From an uncultured Angelakisella sp. (GTDB lineage Bacteria > Bacillota > Clostridia > Oscillospirales > Ruminococcaceae), in assembly GCA_947564495.1 (NCBI GenBank), contig CANOCD010000055.1, forward strand, positions 1 to 7,215: a stretch of 7,215 nucleotides of DNA. Reading direction: 5' to 3'. The notes under the pieces are model-generated. The model saw nothing but the letters and a program-made list of their open reading frames with translations, made no database searches and was not told the origin of the DNA. Position numbers and translations under genes: made by a program. Below are positions 6,433 to 7,215 of the stretch, in pieces (within the stretch, counting starts at the first letter, position 1; the number at the start of each line of letters is the position of its first letter).

Positions 6433-7215
6433 TCAATACTTGTCGCTGGACCCGGGGACGAACACGTCGTCGCCGTCGGGGACCGACTGGTAGGACAGCT
6501 TCCCGAAGGAGCCCGCCCCGGTGCCGAAGCCCAGGGAGCCGGAGGCGCTGCCGCCCCCGAACTCGTCGCTGATGGTGAACTGGTCCACCAGCTCCTTGAG
6601 GATGCTGGACTGGCTGGCCAGCTCTTCGCTGGCGGCGGCGGACTGCTCGGAGGTGGCGGAGTTGGTCTGGACCACGCTGGAGATCTGGTCCACGCCCTGG
6701 GTGACCTGGGCCACCGCCTCGGACTGGAGTTTGCTGGCCTCGGCGATGCGGTTGATGGTGGAGACGATCTCCTGGGCGCCCTCCACCACTTCCACCAGAT
6801 CCCCGGCGGTCTCGGTGGCGATCCGGGTGCCGTTCTCCACCGCCTTCACCGAACCTTCGATCAAAGCGGAGGTGCTCTTGGAGGCGTCGGCGGATTTAGA
6901 GGCCAGGTTGCGGACCTCGTCGGCCACAACGGCGAAGCCCTTGCCGGCGGCTCCCGCCCGGGCGGCCTCCACGGCGGCGTTGAGGGCCAGGATGTTGGTC
7001 TGGAAGGCGATGTCCTCGATGGTCTTGATGATCTTGCCGATCTCCTTGGACTTTTCGCTGATCTCGTCCATGGCGGCGGTCATTTCCTGCATCTTGGCGT
7101 TGCTCGCCTCGATCTTGCCGCCCACGTCGTTGGCCATCTGGCTGGCCTGCTGGGCGTTGTCGGCGTTCTGCTTGATCTGCTCGGAGATGTCGCTGATGGT
7201 GGCGGCCAGCTCCTC
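6433..7215 (-). CDS. Methyl-accepting chemotaxis protein, C-terminal part (5' end outside window)
   Basis: Chemoreceptor signalling domain, which forms the trimer-packed cytoplasmic hairpin that binds CheW and CheA. The visible 260 residues are open to the window edge, so the sensor, any membrane segments and the HAMP region are not seen. The ultra-conserved hairpin tip is at about fragment residues 64-105 ([20 protein letters not shown], then [15 protein letters not shown]). The returning helix ends in [14 protein letters not shown], where a methylation site is expected. From the tip to the end of the helix (VDQF, fragment residue 213) the length matches E. coli Tsr without gaps, compared from memory, which suggests the 36-heptad class. 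The last 47 residues are a Gly/Ser-rich linker ending SSDKY, without an NWETF-type CheR/CheB docking pentapeptide. The yjfB-like gene follows 83 bases later. Confidence 0.97.
   Translation of the reverse strand, partial: EELAATISDISEQIKQNADNAQQASQMANDVGGKIEASNAKMQEMTAAMDEISEKSKEIGKIIKTIEDIAFQTNILALNAAVEAARAGAAGKGFAVVADEVRNLASKSADASKSTSALIEGSVKAVENGTRIATETAGDLVEVVEGAQEIVSTINRIAEASKLQSEAVAQVTQGVDQISSVVQTNSATSEQSAAASEELASQSSILKELVDQFTISDEFGGGSASGSLGFGTGAGSFGKLSYQSVPDGDDVFVPGSSDKY

Noticed and set aside
6410..6435. GCCGGTAA on the minus strand resembling a sigma-28 -10 box for the yjfB-like gene
   Set aside because: The bases belong to the CCGGC-TTT-GCCGG hairpin and no TAAA-like -35 box is found at the right distance, so a flagellar promoter is not supported.

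Overview
The window reads as chromosome of a GC-rich, motile Firmicute, most likely a clostridial gut bacterium of the Oscillospiraceae type. This is an inference from four things: very high GC with G/C-ending codons, AAGGAG-type ribosome binding sites, sigma-A promoters with perfect TATAAT boxes, and Firmicutes families (TrmK, YjfB). No species can be named from the sequence alone.

Layout. Positions 1-95 hold one copy of a structured intergenic repeat. Positions 123-4619 (minus strand) hold a complete glutamate synthase large subunit, gltB. Its promoter lies at 4694-4722, and the short leader contains a terminator-like hairpin. Positions 4620-5418 are an 800-bp stretch with no convincing gene. 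It carries the gltB promoter, a divergent strong promoter facing right, an inverted second copy of the left-edge repeat (so gltB is bracketed by inverted repeats), and two three-hairpin cassettes, each ending in the same 32-bp sequence. Positions 5419-6108 (plus strand) hold trmK, a tRNA m1A22 methyltransferase. A bidirectional terminator separates it from two convergent minus-strand motility genes: a small YjfB-family protein (6161-6349) and the C-terminal 260 residues of a methyl-accepting chemotaxis protein (6433 to the window end).

The genes are three unrelated functions: nitrogen assimilation, tRNA modification and chemotaxis. Only the MCP-yjfB pair looks functionally linked. No defence system, CRISPR array, transposase, tRNA or rRNA is visible. 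The less ordinary content is regulatory and repetitive: the gltB leader hairpin, the gene-less strong promoter, and the folded repeats around gltB and upstream of trmK.
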